From positions 1,449,149 through 1,513,148 of the forward strand of contig NW_021167086.1 in the NCBI RefSeq assembly GCF_003711515.1: a DNA stretch of 64,000 nt. Reading direction: 5' to 3'. This document shows positions 61,404 to 64,000 of the stretch, piece after piece (positions within the stretch are counted from its first letter, which is position 1; each line of letters starts with the position of its first letter). A model generated the notes under the pieces. The model ran no database searches. It saw nothing but the letters and a program-made list of their open reading frames with translations, and was not told where the DNA came from. Both the position numbers and the translations under genes were made by a program. The stretch is from Sodiomyces alkalinus F11. Lineage: Eukaryota > Ascomycota > Sordariomycetes > Glomerellales > Plectosphaerellaceae.

Positions 61404-62642
61404 ATGTTTTTGATTAATTTTTCTATACTATAAGTAGCCCCGAGATACCTTGTAGGTCCTGTGGTAGTATAACTAACGTCGCCGAGTAATAGCTTATATC
61501 TTAAGCCGCTTATATCCTTATTATAGTAAGTTAGTACTCCTTTCGCTTATAGTTTAGTGCCGTAGCTAACCGTTAGTAGATATTAGACTTCGCTTCCCCT
61601 AGTAAGCGCCCTTATAAGGTTAGTAGTGATAACGATATAAGTTCGTGGCCCCTATTACTACGGTTACGAGGTCGGCCGTAACTAATAATAAGTAGACCCT
61701 AACCCCCCCCCTATTAAGAAGAGACGTGCGCCTAAGAACCACTTAGGTCCCCGCCGACTCGCCGCCTACGCGTAGTACACTACCCGGTAGTGTAAATAAG
61801 AATATAGTATTAAGTGTTACTATTAATCGGGCCCTAGCGCGGCTAAGGCCGACGCTAAATATTATAAGTGCTTATACCGTATTTATAAGTGTTCCGAGGT
61901 AGGTATACCGGTTATATGTATAGTAACCGTGACTAATAAGTAATATAGCTCCTGCCCGCCGCCTATAACGCCGCTAACGCCTTATAGGACGCTACTTATC
62001 TAATAAATAAGGATACCGATAATAAGAATATAAGTTTATACCTGCCTTTCGCTTAATAGCCTTTATACTAATTCTTCCGTATAGAATTATCGCTAGTTCT
62101 AGGATATTTACGGCCGTTTTTAGGTCGCCCTTAGCTTAGCTAAGTTAGGTAAAAACGTTCCTACTCCCTTACCGTCCCCCGCTCCTACCGTCGCTATCGC
62201 CCTTATTACCGCTTCTACTCCTATCGCCGTTCCCGCCGCCGCTCCCGCCGCCGCCCTGCCTACCGTTATTACCCCGCTATCCGCCGCCGCTTAGCCCCTT
62301 ACTACCGAGTTTTAGGTAGGTATAGTATAAGCCCTTAACGATATCGCTACTTTTATACGTAGTATAGATAAGACGCTTAAGGAGGTATTATAAAAGTTAG
62401 AGGATAAGAATAACGACGTTACTATAATATTTTAAGAGGTTCGTAACCTCTTTTACTCCGTGCGCCGCGTGTATAAGTATTATATAGCCATGACCCCCTT
62501 AGCCGTTAGGGATAATCCGGGGGCTACTCCTAAGGCTACGCTCGCCTTAGCTCCTCCTTAGGAGGAGTTATAGGTAGGTGCCGCTAAGGACGGTATAGCC
62601 TTATAAGAGGAGGAGCTAGAAAAGGGGGAAGTTATAGAGTAA
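61404..62642 (+). pseudogene. 413-codon frame: Cys-rich patch, Ala/Pro linker, coiled coil
   Basis: From an ATG at 61,404 one plus-strand frame runs to a TAATAG stop, interrupted only by TAA/TAG codons of the Gln/Trp type. The middle (about 61,855-61,960) is Cys-rich (KYYKCLYRIYKCS, then ICIVTVTNK-YSSCPPP) with probable Cys-to-Tyr changes, suggesting a zinc-binding domain. Next come a long Ala/Pro tract (about 62,170-62,300), a helix likely to form a coiled coil (62,330-62,480), and an acidic tail (EEELEKGE). I do not recognise the family. It points towards the chromovirus pol on the other strand and ends about 145 bases from the pol stop. It may be part of that element, or a separate gene or Gag-like protein. 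Confidence 0.55.
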
Positions 62643-62787
62643 TAGGTTTTTAGGTTATTTTTACTGTTTTTCTATTACTTATAAATTAAGTAGGACGGGG
62701 GTATATCCTTAATATAACTTCGCTCTTAGTTCTTATCCTCCTCGCCACTATATCGGCCTTCTTTCGCGTTTATATCTCCTTCGTATA

Positions 62788-64000
62788 CTATTATAAAGGC
62801 CTAGTATTTAACTATACCGGGCCGTATTTCTTCTTAAATTTGTTAAGCCTTTATATCTCCTATAGGCTTTTAAGTGATTCCTACGTTAATTCTACATAAC
62901 CCTTTTATCGTATTAGTACTTCCCGGGCCTTACTACAACCTTGCTTTCGGGTACGGGCGTAGAGGACTTCTTTTACCACCTATTCCTCCTCCCTATCTAG
63001 CCCTTTATAGATAGGTAGTGGCTAAGGGTCTATTATCGTTTACCCTAGTAGGGGGTTATAGTCGGCTCGTTATAGGAGATCTATATAGAAATGGTTATAG
63101 ATCTATAAGGGGACGTTTAATTCTATAACGTAGGAGTTAATAACCTTTATAACTTTATATTTATAGTAAAGCTAGGTAAGTTTCTTTAAGGGCTATAGCG
63201 AGGAGTAGTTACCGATATCTAGCTATATAAGGTCATCTTTTTCGAACCTCTTAGTAGGGTAGCGCCGACGGTTTACTAACTCCTCCTAGCGTAGTTATAT
63301 AGCGGCTATTATAGCTTAGGCGAACTAGGTAGCTTTTTTAAGGCGACTTAGTAGCTTATACACGGAAGCCTTACGCTTATTAGTTAGTATAGTCTTATTA
63401 ACTTAAAGAGGATCTATATAGTACCCGTAGTATAGGAAAAGTAGGCTTAGTTAGAGTATTAAGTTTACCCGGTTATTTAAGGCTAGCTATATTACCGGTA
63501 ATAGCGTATTCTAGTCGTCTTAGGTGTAATAGGTATATACCCGTAAGTAGGCTTAGACTTCCTAGTTAATACGTTTAGGACCTTTATCCGTTTAAGGATA
63601 GTATACGGTGCTTAGTCGTTATGTAATACCCGTGAGTTTATAAAAGTATCGCTAAAAGTGGCTAGTCTAGTTTAATCCCCTATTACTAATAATAGACTTA
63701 GGTATTCTATAGAACCTATAGTAGTATAGTAAGAACCGTTTAGTATAGGCTTCGGTATCTATAGTATCTATCGCTTTAAGCGTTACCGATTTTAAGAGTT
63801 AGTCGGTGATTACTTATAGGTATCTATACTTACCCTCGCGGGTGGGTAATAAGTCTATTATAAAGTTTATCGCGATATCATAGAAGATTCGCTTTAATAT
63901 AAGGAGTAGGCGTAGTAATCCTCTTTTTATACCCCTTTATACGTGGCTAGCTTAGTATATATCGTAGTTCCGTATAAACCTTTTAATATCTTGATTTATA
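62788..64000 (-). pseudogene. Chromovirus Ty3/gypsy integrase with chromodomain (partial)
   Basis: The minus-strand C-terminal end of a Pol protein, running off the right edge. The integrase core shows NFIIDLLPTREG near 63,870 (Asn where the first catalytic Asp is usual), ISNRGLN near 63,670 (Asn for the second Asp) and TDKGPKRIN-EV near 63,590 (Lys for the Glu), so all three catalytic residues are changed. It ends in a chromodomain at about 62,840-62,995: VVKEVLYARTRKQGC...AREVLIR-KGY, with stops at expected Trp codons. The chromodomain of chromoviruses directs integration to marked chromatin. The frame ends at TAATAG (62,788-62,793). RT and the rest lie outside the window. Confidence 0.85.

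Overview
The window looks like a gene-poor, repeat-filled block from a filamentous ascomycete (Pezizomycotina) genome. I see no intact host gene. Nearly everything is transposable-element sequence that reads as having passed through repeat-induced point mutation (RIP). CpA and TpG are scarce and TpA is everywhere. Conserved Trp and Gln positions have become TAG/TAA, zinc-binding Cys and His have become Tyr, and catalytic Asp and Glu have become Asn and Lys. The reading frames stay traceable through these stops, so the domain calls below rest on long frame continuity plus motif spacing. CDS entries are given as pseudogenes.

Left block, 1-25 kb, is a nested stack on the minus strand. A Ty1/copia element (H: gag-protease at 23,251-24,644, integrase to start of RT at 715-2,390) was split by a 7.6-kb Ty3/gypsy element (G: LTRs 9,018-9,377 and 22,889-23,250). 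G's 3' LTR was then hit by a 6.6-kb non-LTR retrotransposon (LINE A, 2,408-9,013, plus strand, 17-bp target duplication). Removing the insertions and one 4-bp target copy rejoins the copia protease reading frame. G is unusually long: after gag, protease, RT, RNase H and integrase it has a further minus-strand reading frame (about 14.0-10.1 kb) containing a Ulp1/C48-type cysteine protease domain.

Middle block, 25-43.7 kb. Element F (25,223-30,135) has two 414-bp direct terminal repeats around a minus-strand gene of unknown function. Next come LINE D (about 30,264-36,440, minus, with EN, RT, RNase H and zinc-knuckle ORF1), then LINE B and LINE C of the same family as LINE A, head to tail on the minus strand. 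An AT-rich stretch follows, then a second partial copy of F (42,481-43,728) that has been hit by a 472-bp tRNA-headed SINE with an 11-bp target duplication.

Right block, 43.7-59.8 kb, is another nest. Copia O, truncated at its left end by the F copy, was split by LINE E (43,910-50,858, 16-bp target duplication) and by a second copia of the same family, I (51,235-57,364, 192-bp LTRs, 5-bp target duplication). Both copias have a putative primer-binding site matching the anticodon arm of initiator tRNA-Met. The last 4 kb holds non-coding repeats, a 413-codon plus-strand reading frame with a Cys-rich patch and a coiled coil, and, convergent with it, the integrase-chromodomain end of a chromovirus-type Ty3/gypsy element running off the window.

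The functional story is therefore of a transposon graveyard with readable insertion order, not of cooperating genes. Two short assembly gaps (N runs) are present.
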